Part shown: positions 17,053-26,520 of the stretch, one piece after another
Layout of the letters: each line of letters starts with the position of its first letter
Position numbering within the stretch: the first letter of the stretch is position 1
Origin: Blautia sp. Marseille-P3087
Lineage (GTDB): Bacteria; Bacillota; Clostridia; Lachnospirales; Lachnospiraceae
DNA: 64,000 nucleotides
Direction: 5' to 3'
NCBI RefSeq assembly: GCF_900120195.1
Contig: NZ_LT635539.1
Location: forward strand, 2,716,441 to 2,780,440
The notes under the pieces: generated by a model
Seen by the model: only the letters and a program-made list of their open reading frames with translations
What the model was told of the DNA's origin: nothing
The model's database searches: none
Made by a program: the position numbers and the translations under genes

Positions 17053-18093
17053 ATGATAAGCAAAGCGAAATTTATGAAAAAAATGGCAGCTGTTGTAATA
17101 GCTGGTGCAATGATGACGGTAATGGCTGTGCCGGTCATAGCAGCAACCAGTCCAATCGGCAAAGGTGTTGACGGACTTAAAATTTCAAAAACACTGGAAA
17201 AATATGAAAATTCATATATACCGAATACAACTTTTGGTTTTGAGATTGCTCCGGGAGTTGCGGATCCGGACAATAAAGTAGAAGTCGGCCCTGCAGGCGG
17301 TGTAACTTTTGCGAATGGATCTACAACAGGAAGCATTGGTTTTTCATCTGCAAAAAGTGATATCGGGAGTAAACAGGAAACGAAGGATACAGCACTTATG
17401 GTCAATGCATCATCGTTCGTTGAACCGGGAATTTACCGTTATGTGATTAAAGAGACTTCGACAAGTGGATTTGAAGGCATTGCTTATTCTACAGAAAAAA
17501 AGATTCTGGATATCTACAAATATTCAGATGACTCTTTTGACTACCGCTTCTTTGATGAGGCAACCGGAGACAAACTGTCGGAAGCAAATTTTACGAACAC
17601 ATATAATCATGCAGAAGGTCAGATACAGGATCTGACGGTATCAAAGACAGTAACCGGGAAGCTTGGTAATCTGTCAAAAGAATTTGCGTTTAATATTGCA
17701 ATAAACAGCAGCAATAACGATGAAGTATATTATGTTACAAAAAATGGTGAAACAGCAATTGAACAGTGGAATGGAAGCAGTACAGCAATCACACTGAAAT
17801 CAGGCGACAGTGTTACAATCTATGGCCTTTCTGCAAATGATTCTTATACTATTACAGAGGTTGAGGCAAATGCGAATGGTTATACAACCAGCATTGCAAA
17901 TGCAGGTTCTTCTAAAGATGGTACGGCTACCGGAACAATTACGGCAGATACGAATGTCAGCTATACAAATACAAAAGATGCAACACCTCCGATGGGTATC
18001 GTAATGGATATCGCTCCATATGCGATCATGGTAGCAGCAGCCTTTATCCTTGGTTTTGCGTTCCTTCGCGTCAGACATTACGGAAAAAAATGA
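17053..18093 (+). CDS. Major pilin, two Spy0128-type isopeptide domains
   Basis: A 346-residue secreted protein with a signal peptide (residues 1-31, cleavage near VIAATS). Two Spy0128/FctA-like domains follow, each with Lys, Glu and Asn suited to an internal isopeptide bond: K46, E134 and N182 in the first, and K198, E269 and N306 in the second (TNT endings). The sorting signal is TPPMG at 311-315, then a membrane helix and RHYGKK tail. K198 or another exposed Lys may be the polymerisation site. The strong AAGGAGG site fits abundant expression. Its stop overlaps the sortase start (ATGA), so the sortase is translationally coupled and is probably its polymerase. Confidence 0.92.
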   Translation: MISKAKFMKKMAAVVIAGAMMTVMAVPVIAATSPIGKGVDGLKISKTLEKYENSYIPNTTFGFEIAPGVADPDNKVEVGPAGGVTFANGSTTGSIGFSSAKSDIGSKQETKDTALMVNASSFVEPGIYRYVIKETSTSGFEGIAYSTEKKILDIYKYSDDSFDYRFFDEATGDKLSEANFTNTYNHAEGQIQDLTVSKTVTGKLGNLSKEFAFNIAINSSNNDEVYYVTKNGETAIEQWNGSSTAITLKSGDSVTIYGLSANDSYTITEVEANANGYTTSIANAGSSKDGTATGTITADTNVSYTNTKDATPPMGIVMDIAPYAIMVAAAFILGFAFLRVRHYGKK

Positions 18094-18854
18094 AAATAAT
18101 TGTTTTTGTATCAAAGACAGGTGACTGGCTGGTCAGCTTCGTGGCGGCAATTCTGGCAACTGTGATGCTTTTGTACGGCGGCTATGCCCTGTGGGATATG
18201 GCAATGCTGTATCAGGGGGCGTTTGTCTCTCAGAATCTGATGAAGTATAAACCGTCTGTGTCAGTGGATGAGGATGATGCAGGTCTTAATGAACTTCTGG
18301 CAATCAATCCGGATGTCCGTGGATGGCTGACGATAGACGGCACCCATGTGGATTATCCAATCGTACAGGGCGAAGACGATATGGAATATGTAAACAAAGG
18401 TGTGTATGGAGAGTTTTCATTGTCCGGGACCATTTTTTTGGACAGTGAAAACACATCAGATTTTAGCGACTGTTATAATCTGCTCTTTGGGCATCATATG
18501 GCAAATGGTGCTATGTTTGGGGATGTGGTCCGGTTTACTGACAGGACTTATTTTGAAAAGCATCAGACAGGGAGGCTTTTTTATCCGGATGGAAGAAGCG
18601 TTGAAATCACTTTGTATGCGTGTCTTCAGACGGATGCTTATGACAGGCTGGTGTACCGGCCGGAAGTCAGAAAGCAGGAAAACATGGCAGAACTGCTTGC
18701 ATATATCCAAAAAGAAGCTGTGCAGTACCGGGACATCGGAATTACCAGGCAGGACCGGCTGATCGGGCTGTCAACCTGTGCTGAAGCAGAAACAAATGGC
18801 CGTGTGATCCTCTTTGGGCGGCTTGAAAAAGAAAAGCAGGTGAATCAGACATGA
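18090..18854 (+). CDS. Class B sortase, probable pilus polymerase
   Basis: A 254-residue transpeptidase with an N-terminal membrane helix (residues 15-35). The class B core has GWLTIDGTHVDYPIVQ, catalytic His in FGHHM (135/136), catalytic Cys C230 in LSTC and Arg R238. It should cleave the sorting signals of pilin substrates and join them to Lys of the next subunit or to the cell wall. The pilins of this locus carry xPMG-type signals, the likely substrates. The gene overlaps the pilin before it and the small pilin after it by 4 bases each, so all three are one translational unit. Confidence 0.93.
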   Translation: MKIIVFVSKTGDWLVSFVAAILATVMLLYGGYALWDMAMLYQGAFVSQNLMKYKPSVSVDEDDAGLNELLAINPDVRGWLTIDGTHVDYPIVQGEDDMEYVNKGVYGEFSLSGTIFLDSENTSDFSDCYNLLFGHHMANGAMFGDVVRFTDRTYFEKHQTGRLFYPDGRSVEITLYACLQTDAYDRLVYRPEVRKQENMAELLAYIQKEAVQYRDIGITRQDRLIGLSTCAEAETNGRVILFGRLEKEKQVNQT

Positions 18855-19588
18855 TAAAAAAAATAAAAAAGTTATGCAGGCTGCTCTGCATTTCGGCGCT
18901 GATCGGGATACTGCTCTTGCCGGGTCAGGTGATGGCGGATAGGGGAGGAAACAGCTGCCGGGTCACACTTCCGGTTTCGGTTATTTACAGGAACCAGAAC
19001 AGCGCAGACAGCAGAGTTTTTGAGTATGTGCTTTCCGCAAAGGAAAGCGGGGTACCGATACCACAGGAAACGGAACTTTGTATTACAGTCTCAAATGGAG
19101 CGGGCAGAGGGTTGTTTGGAGCAATCGAATATACGGAACCCGGGGAATATCATTATGAAATATCTCAGAAATCCGGTTCCGTAAAGAATATACGATATGA
19201 CCAGAGCCCCTATGAAGTGACGGTATATGTCCTGAATGATGGACAGGGAGGATTCGAATCAGAAGTCTGGGCATCAAGGAAGGGAAGTGGAAGTAAAACG
19301 GATGCAATTCAGTTTGTGAATACAAGACTGATTGCAAAAAAGCCTGCTGCGACACCGGTCATTACCCGGATACCGACAACCAAATCAACTACAGCGCTTA
19401 AAAGAGCGACAACGGTGCAGGGAAGACCGGGCGGCAGTACGACGGCTGTATCACACAGTGTGAAAACAGCATCCAGTCCGAAGACCGGAGACAATACACC
19501 GCTTGAAGTATTTGTCGGAATCCTTGTACTTTCGGGAGTGATGGCAGCGGCGATACTGGTACTCCGAAAACTGCAGAAAAAGCAGTAA
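18851..19588 (+). CDS. Minor/basal pilin (FctB-like) with SPKTG sorting signal
   Basis: A 245-residue secreted protein: signal peptide to about residue 29, one Spy0128/FctB-like domain (residues 35-160, E103 in HYEIS and N157 in FVNTR), and a Thr/Pro-rich linker. The sorting signal is SPKTGD at 209-214, with a hydrophobic helix and RKLQKKQ tail. The expected isopeptide Lys in the first strand is not obvious (SVIYRNQ). The LPXTG-like signal differs from the PMG signal of the other two pilus proteins, which fits a basal subunit attached to the wall by a housekeeping sortase, as for streptococcal FctB. It is the last gene of the pilus operon. Confidence 0.88.
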   Translation: MIKKIKKLCRLLCISALIGILLLPGQVMADRGGNSCRVTLPVSVIYRNQNSADSRVFEYVLSAKESGVPIPQETELCITVSNGAGRGLFGAIEYTEPGEYHYEISQKSGSVKNIRYDQSPYEVTVYVLNDGQGGFESEVWASRKGSGSKTDAIQFVNTRLIAKKPAATPVITRIPTTKSTTALKRATTVQGRPGGSTTAVSHSVKTASSPKTGDNTPLEVFVGILVLSGVMAAAILVLRKLQKKQ

Positions 19589-19642
19589 AAGAGAAGTAGA
19601 AATTTGCTGTGGCAATGTTTCTGAAAATATCATAATACAAAA

Positions 19643-19677
19643 ATACCGGTGGAATCGAATCAACGTTCCACCGGTAT
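19643..19677 (-). terminator. Terminator of the hicB-like gene, possibly also of the pilus operon
   Basis: ATACCGGTGGAA and TTCCACCGGTAT form a perfect 12-base stem with an 11-base loop. The T tract (TTTTTG) lies on the minus strand; the plus-strand side is weaker. Confidence 0.8.
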
Positions 19678-19722
19678 CTGTAGTTCTGGTAAATATTCCC
19701 TGAACAAAAAAAGTTGGAATGA

Positions 19723-20001
19723 TCATTCATCCCAACCCTCATAAAATCTGATATTGACGGAGATATTCCGGACAATATCTCCATCCTGAAGTTCCAGATC
19801 ATCCTCATCGGAAACCGGCGGAAGCTGGCAGTCATCTTCATCAAGTTCAAGTGTGATCCAGTTGTAGGCAGCTGCATTAGCCTCTTCGATGGCCTCGTCA
19901 AGTGTGTCGCCCTCACCGTAACAGTCTTCAAGATCAGGGAAAAATCCCCGGTAAGTTCCTTTGTCAGTTTTGCGGAAAACCGCAGGATAAATAAATTTCA
20001 T
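19723..20001 (-). CDS. HicB-family antitoxin-like protein, no HicA partner
   Basis: A 92-residue protein with the HicB RNase-H-like start (MKFIYPAVFRKTDKGTYRGFFPDLEDCYGEGDTLDEAIEEA would be the whole motif; key parts are YPAVF, FPDLEDCYGEG and a DEAI helix). The C-terminal part is acidic and ends FYEGWDE without a clear helix-turn-helix. HicB proteins neutralise HicA mRNA interferases. No HicA-sized gene lies on either side: the pilus operon is 130 bases away and the trp T-box follows upstream. It is therefore an orphan HicB, a common fate of this family. The start is supported by AAGGAG. Confidence 0.8.
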   Translation of the reverse strand: MKFIYPAVFRKTDKGTYRGFFPDLEDCYGEGDTLDEAIEEANAAAYNWITLELDEDDCQLPPVSDEDDLELQDGDIVRNISVNIRFYEGWDE

Positions 20002-20143
20002 AGTGGATAAACTCCTTTTTATGATACGACAGTGCCTGTATGGTACTGCTTTTTTTCTTTGCTTATTATATCATATTCTCCGAAGTTTAAAAGAGGGGAA
20101 TCACAAAGTTGAGAATAAAAAATGTGAAATCTGTCTAACCCTA

Positions 20144-20172
20144 TTGACAATTAAAAAAAATCATGCTATTTT
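20144..20172 (+). promoter_or_regulatory. Promoter of the trp operon
   Basis: TTGACA (20144-20149), 17-base spacer, TGC-TATTTT (extended -10 at 20167-20172). It lies about 25 bases before the T-box leader. Confidence 0.7.
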
Positions 20173-20195
20173 ATAGAAAATTCAATTTAATAAGT

Positions 20196-20468
20196 TAAAC
20201 CGTTGAAGCGGAGATAAAAGCTGTTATGCGCGCACAGAGAATCCGGGTGGGTGAGAGCTGGATGGAAATGCAGGCTGCTAAATGGACCGCTGAGGGCACA
20301 GGGAAAGGTAGTAGCTTAGTATTCTGTGACGTAGGGCATACGTAAGTTGCCGGGAATATGCAGGTATTCCGCAAAGCGCACGAGTCATTTCGTGAATCAA
20401 GGTGGCACCGCGGGTGAAGTTTATTGCTCGTCCTTGACAGAGGAATCTTTGTCATGGACGGGCTTTTT
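20196..20468 (+). promoter_or_regulatory. T-box riboswitch with Trp (UGG) specifier
   Basis: A leader that senses uncharged tRNA-Trp and prevents early termination when tryptophan is short. Stem I runs from about 20196. The distal-loop motif GGTGAGAG is at 20250-20257, and the specifier codon TGG sits at 20283-20285 in the context AAATGGACC. The conserved T-box AAGGTGGCACCGCGG starts at 20399. The terminator GCTCGTCC...GGACGGGC with a TTTTT tail spans about 20426-20468; its 5' side overlaps the antiterminator. The downstream genes are the whole trp operon, in agreement with the specifier. Confidence 0.93.
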
Positions 20469-20565
20469 ATGTTACAGGAAATTATTCTGTAATATTCCAA
20501 TAACGTAAAATGCTCCGCTTTATCAGACACATTCTAAGAAATGCATCAGGAGGAGGTAAAGATAC

Positions 20566-22050
20566 ATGTATCCTACACTGGAAAACATCAGAGAGATTGC
20601 AGCAAAAGGACAGTACAAAAGAGTTCCGGTCTGCCGGGAAGTGTATGCAGACAGATATACACCGGTAGAAGTTATGAGAACTTTAAGGAAGGCAAGCAGA
20701 CATTGTTATCTGCTGGAAAGTGCCAGCCAGACAGAAGTGTGGGGACGCTATTCTTTCCTCGGATACGAACCGGTGATGGAAATTACCTGCACAGACGGAT
20801 ACATGAAGATCCGTCATACAGAAGTGGGCAATGATGAGGGGGTTACGAAACAGGTTGCACATCCGGGAGACACTTTAAGAGAGATTTTGAAAGAATATAA
20901 AAGTCCGGTGATGGAAGAAATGCCTCCGTTTACCGGTGGGCTGGTAGGATATTTTTCTTACGATTATATCAAATACAGCGAGCCGAAATTAAAGCTTGGA
21001 GAGCACGAAGATCCGGATTTCAGGGACATGGATCTGATGTTATTTGATCAGGTAATTGCGTTTGATCATTATCGCCAGAAGGTACTTTTGATTACAGGAG
21101 TGATGCTTGATGATCTTGAAAAGTCTTATCAGAAAGCAGAAAAAAAACTTCAGGAAATGGCAGATCTGATACGCGATGGAGAGAAAGAGGAGTTTCCTTC
21201 ATTGAAGCTGGCATCTGAGATCAAACCACAGTTCCCAAAAGAAAAATACTGCGGTATGGTTGAAAAAGCAAAGCATTATATCCATGAAGGTGACATTTTT
21301 CAGGTTGTGCTTTCTAATCCGATGAGGGCGAAAGCAGAGGGAAGCTTATTTGATACTTACAGAGTTTTAAGAGCGACAAACCCGTCACCGTATATGTTCT
21401 ATTTTTCCAGTGATGATATCGAGCTTGCAGGTGCATCACCGGAGACACTGGTAAAGCTTGAAGACAAAAAACTGACAACATTTCCTCTTGCCGGAACAAG
21501 ACCGAGGGGTAAGACAAGAGAAGAAGATCAGGAACTGGAAGCCGGACTTTTAAAAGATGAAAAGGAACTTGCAGAGCATAATATGCTGGTCGATCTTGGG
21601 CGAAATGATATAGGAAGGATCAGTAAGATCGGAACGGTTGAAGTAGAAAAATATATGACTGTGGAACATTTTTCACAGGTTATGCACATCGGTTCCACGG
21701 TTGCAGGTGAACTCAGAGAGGACAAAGATGCAATAGATGCCGTTGATTCCATTCTTCCGGCAGGAACACTATCCGGAGCACCGAAGTTCCGTGCATGCCA
21801 GATCATCGAAGAACTGGAGCAGAGTAAACGAGGCATCTACGGAGGAGCTATCGGTTATCTGGATTTTGCCGGAAACCTTGATACCTGCATTGCAATACGA
21901 CTGGTATACAAGAAAAAAGGTGAGATCTGTATCCGGTCCGGAGCCGGAATTGTGGCGGACAGTATTCCGGAAAAAGAATTCGAGGAATGCTGCAACAAGG
22001 CGAGAGCGGTTGTACTGGCAATCGAGAAAGCACAGGAGGGACTGGAATGA
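20566..22050 (+). CDS. trpE: Anthranilate synthase component I
   Basis: 494 residues, usual length. It converts chorismate plus ammonia (delivered by TrpG) to anthranilate, the first committed step of tryptophan synthesis. The feedback-inhibition motif LLES is at residues 49-52. The chorismate-binding core has PLAGTRPRGKT, LVDLGRNDIGRI, TLSGAPKFRA, YGGAIGYLDF and IRSGAGIVADS. The start is ATG with GGAGG eight bases upstream. Its stop overlaps the trpG start (ATGA), so the two subunits are made in equal amounts. Expression is controlled by the upstream T-box and presumably by feedback. Confidence 0.98.
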   Translation: MYPTLENIREIAAKGQYKRVPVCREVYADRYTPVEVMRTLRKASRHCYLLESASQTEVWGRYSFLGYEPVMEITCTDGYMKIRHTEVGNDEGVTKQVAHPGDTLREILKEYKSPVMEEMPPFTGGLVGYFSYDYIKYSEPKLKLGEHEDPDFRDMDLMLFDQVIAFDHYRQKVLLITGVMLDDLEKSYQKAEKKLQEMADLIRDGEKEEFPSLKLASEIKPQFPKEKYCGMVEKAKHYIHEGDIFQVVLSNPMRAKAEGSLFDTYRVLRATNPSPYMFYFSSDDIELAGASPETLVKLEDKKLTTFPLAGTRPRGKTREEDQELEAGLLKDEKELAEHNMLVDLGRNDIGRISKIGTVEVEKYMTVEHFSQVMHIGSTVAGELREDKDAIDAVDSILPAGTLSGAPKFRACQIIEELEQSKRGIYGGAIGYLDFAGNLDTCIAIRLVYKKKGEICIRSGAGIVADSIPEKEFEECCNKARAVVLAIEKAQEGLE

Positions 22051-22634
22051 TCGTACTGATTGATAATTATGACAGCTTTTCGTACAACGTATATCAGCTG
22101 ATCGGTTCCGTAGCACCGGATATAAAAGTTGTACGAAATGATGAATACAGCGTAAAAGAAATCGAAGAAATGAAGCCGGAAGCACTGATTCTCTCACCGG
22201 GACCGGGCAGACCGGCAGAAGCAGGAATCTGCATTGAGGCAATTCGATACTTTGCCGGAAAACTTCCAATCCTTGGTATCTGCCTCGGACATCAGGCAAT
22301 CTGTGAAGCTTTCGGTGGGGAAGTCTCCTATGCAAAGGAACTGATGCATGGAAAGAAAAAGACCATTTATACGGTTGGAAAGAGCCCTCTTTTTGAAGGA
22401 CTTGGGGACAGCTTTCAGGCAGCAAGATACCATTCACTGGCAGCAGTAAGAGAAAAATTACCAGATGTCTTAAGGGTTACTGCTGAGGCGGAAGATGGTG
22501 AAATCATGGCTGTTGAACATACAGAATATCCGATTTTCGGAGTACAGTTTCATCCGGAATCTGTCATGACACCGGATGGAAAAGTGATGGTGGAAAACTT
22601 TATGAGAGTTGCAGAGCAACGAAACAATTCGTAA
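22047..22634 (+). CDS. trpG: Anthranilate synthase component II, glutamine amidotransferase
   Basis: 195 residues. A class I glutaminase subunit that supplies ammonia to TrpE. The catalytic triad is visible: C79 in GICLGHQ, H169 and E171 in VQFHPES; LSPGPGRP forms the oxyanion loop. I chose ATG 22047, which overlaps the trpE stop, over the longer open frame because the standard start MIVLIDNYDSF is there. It is not fused to trpD, unlike in enteric bacteria. In Firmicutes this subunit can be shared with folate synthesis; here its place inside trp suggests dedication to tryptophan. Confidence 0.97.
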   Translation: MIVLIDNYDSFSYNVYQLIGSVAPDIKVVRNDEYSVKEIEEMKPEALILSPGPGRPAEAGICIEAIRYFAGKLPILGICLGHQAICEAFGGEVSYAKELMHGKKKTIYTVGKSPLFEGLGDSFQAARYHSLAAVREKLPDVLRVTAEAEDGEIMAVEHTEYPIFGVQFHPESVMTPDGKVMVENFMRVAEQRNNS

Positions 22635-22687
22635 GTATTCATAGTTATAGGAATTTGGTATAAAAAAATAATCAGGAGGAAATTAAA

Positions 22688-23698
22688 ATGATTAAAGAAG
22701 CAATCGTAAGACTTTCCAAAAAAGAAAATCTGACATATCAGGAAGCAGAAACAGTTATGGATGAAATCATGAGCGGACAGGCGACAGCGGTACAGATGTC
22801 TTCCTATCTGACGGCACTTTCCATGAAAGGCGAGACGATTGATGAGATCACTGCATCTGCAGCAGGAATGCGTGCACACTGTATTAAATTACTGCATGAT
22901 CTGGATGTACTTGAAATCGTCGGAACAGGTGGTGACGGGGCCAATTCCTTCAATATTTCCACTACTTCTTCACTGGTTATTGCAGCAGGCGGAGTGCCGG
23001 TCGCCAAACACGGAAACCGTGCAGCATCCTCAAAAAGCGGTGCGGCAGATGTGCTTGAAGCACTTGGTGTAAATATTACGATTCCACCGGAAAAGAGCGC
23101 AGAACTCCTTAAAAAAATCAATATCTGTTTTCTGTTTGCACAGAATTATCATATAGCAATGAAGTATGTGGCACCGATCCGTAAAGAACTTGGAATCCGT
23201 ACAGTATTCAATATTCTCGGACCTTTAAGCAACCCGGCGGGCGCCAATATGGAACTGATGGGAGTATTTGATCAGGCACTTGTAGAGCCGCTTGCACAGG
23301 TAATGGCGAAGCTTGGCGTGACAAAAGGAATGGTTGTATTCGGACAGGATAAGCTGGATGAGATTTCAATGAGCGCACCTACGTCTGTTTGTGAAATCAA
23401 GGATGGCTGGTTCCAGTCTTATGAGATCACGCCGGAGCAGTTCGGTTATGAAAGATGTTCCAAAGATGATCTTGCAGGTGGTACTCCGGTAGAAAATGCT
23501 GAGATCACAAAGGCAATTTTAAGAGGAGAAGAGAAAGGACCGAAGCGTCAGGCAGTATGCTTAAATGCGGGTGCAGCACTCTATATTGCAGGCAAAGCTG
23601 AGACAATGGAAGCCGGTGTCCGTATGGCTGAAGAACTGATTGACAGTGGTGCGGCACTGAAAAAACTGGATGAATTTATCGCCTGCTCAAATGAGTAA
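22688..23698 (+). CDS. trpD: Anthranilate phosphoribosyltransferase
   Basis: 336 residues, usual length. It transfers phosphoribose from PRPP to anthranilate. The glycine-rich PRPP loop [13 protein letters not shown] and the [15 protein letters not shown] anthranilate/PRPP site are intact, as are the acidic magnesium-binding residues near [12 protein letters not shown] has AGGAGG ten bases upstream. A gap of 53 bases separates it from trpG. Confidence 0.98.
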   Translation: MIKEAIVRLSKKENLTYQEAETVMDEIMSGQATAVQMSSYLTALSMKGETIDEITASAAGMRAHCIKLLHDLDVLEIVGTGGDGANSFNISTTSSLVIAAGGVPVAKHGNRAASSKSGAADVLEALGVNITIPPEKSAELLKKINICFLFAQNYHIAMKYVAPIRKELGIRTVFNILGPLSNPAGANMELMGVFDQALVEPLAQVMAKLGVTKGMVVFGQDKLDEISMSAPTSVCEIKDGWFQSYEITPEQFGYERCSKDDLAGGTPVENAEITKAILRGEEKGPKRQAVCLNAGAALYIAGKAETMEAGVRMAEELIDSGAALKKLDEFIACSNE

Positions 23699-23781
23699 GT
23701 GCTATAATAGGAAAGTCAGAGTATTGTTCCGAATGAAGGGATTGTATATCTGAACTTTATAAGAAAAGGAAATTTATTATT

Positions 23782-24618
23782 ATGAATATATTGAATGAGA
23801 TTGCCGAAAAGACGAGAGAGCGTATCGAAAGAGATAAAAAAGAAATGCCCCGTGAAGATCTGATCAACGAGATCCGACAGAAAAAAGTCCAGATGCTTCT
23901 GAATCCGTTGATTCAGTCTGAAACGGCAAAAACACCACACAGTTTCTACCAGGCACTGAAAAAACCGGGAATGTCTTATATCTGCGAGGTCAAAAAAGCC
24001 TCCCCGTCAAAGGGACTGATCGCATCGGATTTTCCGTATCTGGAGATTGCGAAAGAATATAAAGCAGCTGGAGCAGCGGCTATTTCCTGCCTGACAGAGC
24101 CTTTTTATTTTCAGGGTTCAGATCAGTATCTGTGGGAAATTGCATCGGAAGTAGACATTCCGGTCCTTCGAAAAGACTTCGTAATCGATGATTATATGAT
24201 TTTGCAGGCAGCCGCATACGGAGCCGCAGCCGTACTTCTGATCTGTGCGCTTCTGGATGATAAACAGCTTCGGGAATATCGAGAAATGGCAGAAGACCTT
24301 GGTATGGATGCGCTGGTAGAAGCACATGACGAGGAAGAAGTAGAGCGTGCAATAAAGAGTGGAGCAAGGATCATTGGCGTCAATAATCGTGATCTCAAGA
24401 CGTTCGAAGTGGACATGCAGAACAGCATACGGCTTCGTAAACTTGCACCGGACAATGTGATTTTTGTATCTGAAAGCGGTATCCGAACATCAGAAGATAT
24501 CAAAAAATTACATGAAAATCAGATTGAAGCTGTGCTGATCGGAGAGACACTTATGCGCAGTCCAGATAAAAAAGCAGCACTGGAGGAACTGAACGGAGCA
24601 CCTTTAGAAGAAGCATAA
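23782..24618 (+). CDS. trpC: Indole-3-glycerol-phosphate synthase
   Basis: 278 residues, slightly longer than the usual 255-265. A TIM-barrel enzyme that closes the indole ring from carboxyphenylamino-deoxyribulose phosphate. Key parts are CEVKKASPSKG with the catalytic Lys, the VLRKDF strand, LVEAHDEEEV, IGVNNRDLKTF and VSESGIRTSEDI. It is a separate protein from TrpF, as in most Firmicutes. A gap of 83 bases before it holds an AAAGGA ribosome site. Confidence 0.97.
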   Translation: MNILNEIAEKTRERIERDKKEMPREDLINEIRQKKVQMLLNPLIQSETAKTPHSFYQALKKPGMSYICEVKKASPSKGLIASDFPYLEIAKEYKAAGAAAISCLTEPFYFQGSDQYLWEIASEVDIPVLRKDFVIDDYMILQAAAYGAAAVLLICALLDDKQLREYREMAEDLGMDALVEAHDEEEVERAIKSGARIIGVNNRDLKTFEVDMQNSIRLRKLAPDNVIFVSESGIRTSEDIKKLHENQIEAVLIGETLMRSPDKKAALEELNGAPLEEA

Positions 24619-24637
24619 GTACATAGATATACAGGAA

Positions 24638-25273
24638 ATGAAAACAGAAAATTTCAGCAAAACAAAGATTAAAATATGTGGTTTAAGACGCAGGGAAGAT
24701 ATCCTTGCAGTCAATGAAGCGAATCCTGATTATTGTGGATTTATCGTTGAATTTCCCAAAAGCTTCCGTAGTGTGACAGCAGATGAGGTAAGAGAACTGG
24801 TGAAGAATCTTTCACCGGAAATTCAGCCGGTCGGGGTGTTTGTCAATGCGTCAATGGAGCTTGTAAGGTCACTTTTAGATGATGGAACACTTGCCATGGC
24901 ACAGCTTCACGGACAGGAGAATGAGTCTTATATTGCAGAATTAAAAGCACATACAGATAAGCCGGTCATCAAAGCTTTTTCCATAAAAACAGCCGATGAT
25001 ATGGAGAATTCATTGCAGAGTCCGGCAGATTATATCCTGCTTGATCAGGGCAGCGGTGGAACCGGCAAGACATTTGACTGGTCTTTGATTCCAAAGATTG
25101 AACGTCCATTTTTCCTTGCAGGAGGAATCGGGGAAGAGAATCTGGAGCAGGCGCTCCGGGAGATTCACCCGTTTGCGGTGGACTTGAGCAGTAGTGTGGA
25201 GACAGAAAAGTGGAAAGATCCGGAAAAGATCCGAAGAGTTGTGGATATTGTAAGAAACGCAGTACAGGATTAG
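24638..25273 (+). CDS. trpF: Phosphoribosylanthranilate isomerase
   Basis: 211 residues. It carries out the Amadori rearrangement of phosphoribosylanthranilate. The barrel starts with KICGLRRREDI carrying the catalytic Cys; the catalytic Asp lies in YILLDQGSGGTGKTFDWS; FLAGGIGEENLEQAL and AVDLSSSVE bind phosphate. The start is ATG with AGGAA just upstream, 19 bases after trpC. Confidence 0.95.
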   Translation: MKTENFSKTKIKICGLRRREDILAVNEANPDYCGFIVEFPKSFRSVTADEVRELVKNLSPEIQPVGVFVNASMELVRSLLDDGTLAMAQLHGQENESYIAELKAHTDKPVIKAFSIKTADDMENSLQSPADYILLDQGSGGTGKTFDWSLIPKIERPFFLAGGIGEENLEQALREIHPFAVDLSSSVETEKWKDPEKIRRVVDIVRNAVQD

Positions 25274-25335
25274 AGAAGAGATTGTAGAGCAACAAGAATA
25301 TTTTGAAGGAAAAAATAGAGGAGGAAATCAAGCAA

Positions 25336-26520
25336 ATGTCTAAAGGTAGATTTGGAATACATGGAGGGCAGTACATTCCGGAGACACTGATGAATGCAGT
25401 GCTGGAATTGGAAGAGGCCTATAATCACTATAAAGATGATCCGGAATTTAACCGTGAGCTGACAGACTTACTCAACAATTACGCAGGACGTCCGTCTCGT
25501 TTATATTATGCCGCACATATGACGGAAGACCTTGGCGGGGCAAAAGTTTATCTGAAACGTGAGGACTTAAACCATACTGGAGCACACAAGATCAACAATG
25601 TTCTCGGACAGGTTTTACTTGCAAAAAAAATGGGAAAAACACGTGTCATTGCAGAGACAGGTGCCGGTCAGCATGGTGTTGCAACGGCAACGGCAGCTGC
25701 TCTTATGGGCATGGAATGTGAAGTTTTTATGGGTAAAGAAGACACGGAACGTCAGGCATTAAACGTATACAGAATGCGCCTTCTGGGAGCAAAAGTACAT
25801 GCCGTTACATCAGGAACTGCGACCCTAAAAGATGCTGTTTCTGAGACAATGAGAGAGTGGACAAACCGTATTTCCGACACACATTATGTACTCGGCTCTG
25901 TCATGGGTCCGCATCCGTTCCCGACGATCGTACGTGATTTTCAGGCTGTTATTTCTAAAGAAATAAAAGAACAGATCCTCGAAAAAGAAGGAAAACTTCC
26001 AGATGCCGTACTTGCCTGTGTAGGTGGCGGTTCCAATGCAATCGGTACATTTTATAACTTTATCGAGGATGAAGGTGTGCGTCTGATCGGCTGTGAAGCT
26101 GCTGGTCGTGGTGTAAATACAGCAGAGACTGCAGCAACGATCGCAACCGGAAAACTTGGTATTTTCCATGGAATGAAGTCTTATTTCTGCCAGGATGAAT
26201 ATGGTCAGATTGCACCGGTTTATTCAATCTCAGCAGGGTTGGATTACCCGGGTGTTGGACCGGAACATGCACATCTTTATGATATTGGACGTGCGGAATA
26301 TGTGCCGGTAACAGATGATGAAGCGGTAGATGCATTTGAATATCTGTCAAGAACAGAGGGCATCATTCCGGCAATCGAAAGTGCTCACGCTGTGGCTTAT
26401 GCAAGAAAAATTGTACCACAGATGCGCAAAGATCAAATCGTAGTTATTACAATTTCAGGACGTGGAGATAAGGACTGTGCGGCAATCGCACGTTACAGAG
26501 GGGAGGATATCCATGAATAA
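25336..26520 (+). CDS. trpB: Tryptophan synthase beta chain
   Basis: 394 residues. A PLP enzyme that joins indole to serine. The PLP lysine is K85 in [18 protein letters not shown] binds the phosphate; ETGAGQHG and [12 protein letters not shown] are intact. I chose ATG 25336 with GAGGAGG at 25318-25324 rather than an upstream TTG. Its end overlaps trpA by 8 bases, which fits the need for a 1:1 alpha-beta complex with an indole tunnel. Confidence 0.98.
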   Translation: MSKGRFGIHGGQYIPETLMNAVLELEEAYNHYKDDPEFNRELTDLLNNYAGRPSRLYYAAHMTEDLGGAKVYLKREDLNHTGAHKINNVLGQVLLAKKMGKTRVIAETGAGQHGVATATAAALMGMECEVFMGKEDTERQALNVYRMRLLGAKVHAVTSGTATLKDAVSETMREWTNRISDTHYVLGSVMGPHPFPTIVRDFQAVISKEIKEQILEKEGKLPDAVLACVGGGSNAIGTFYNFIEDEGVRLIGCEAAGRGVNTAETAATIATGKLGIFHGMKSYFCQDEYGQIAPVYSISAGLDYPGVGPEHAHLYDIGRAEYVPVTDDEAVDAFEYLSRTEGIIPAIESAHAVAYARKIVPQMRKDQIVVITISGRGDKDCAAIARYRGEDIHE

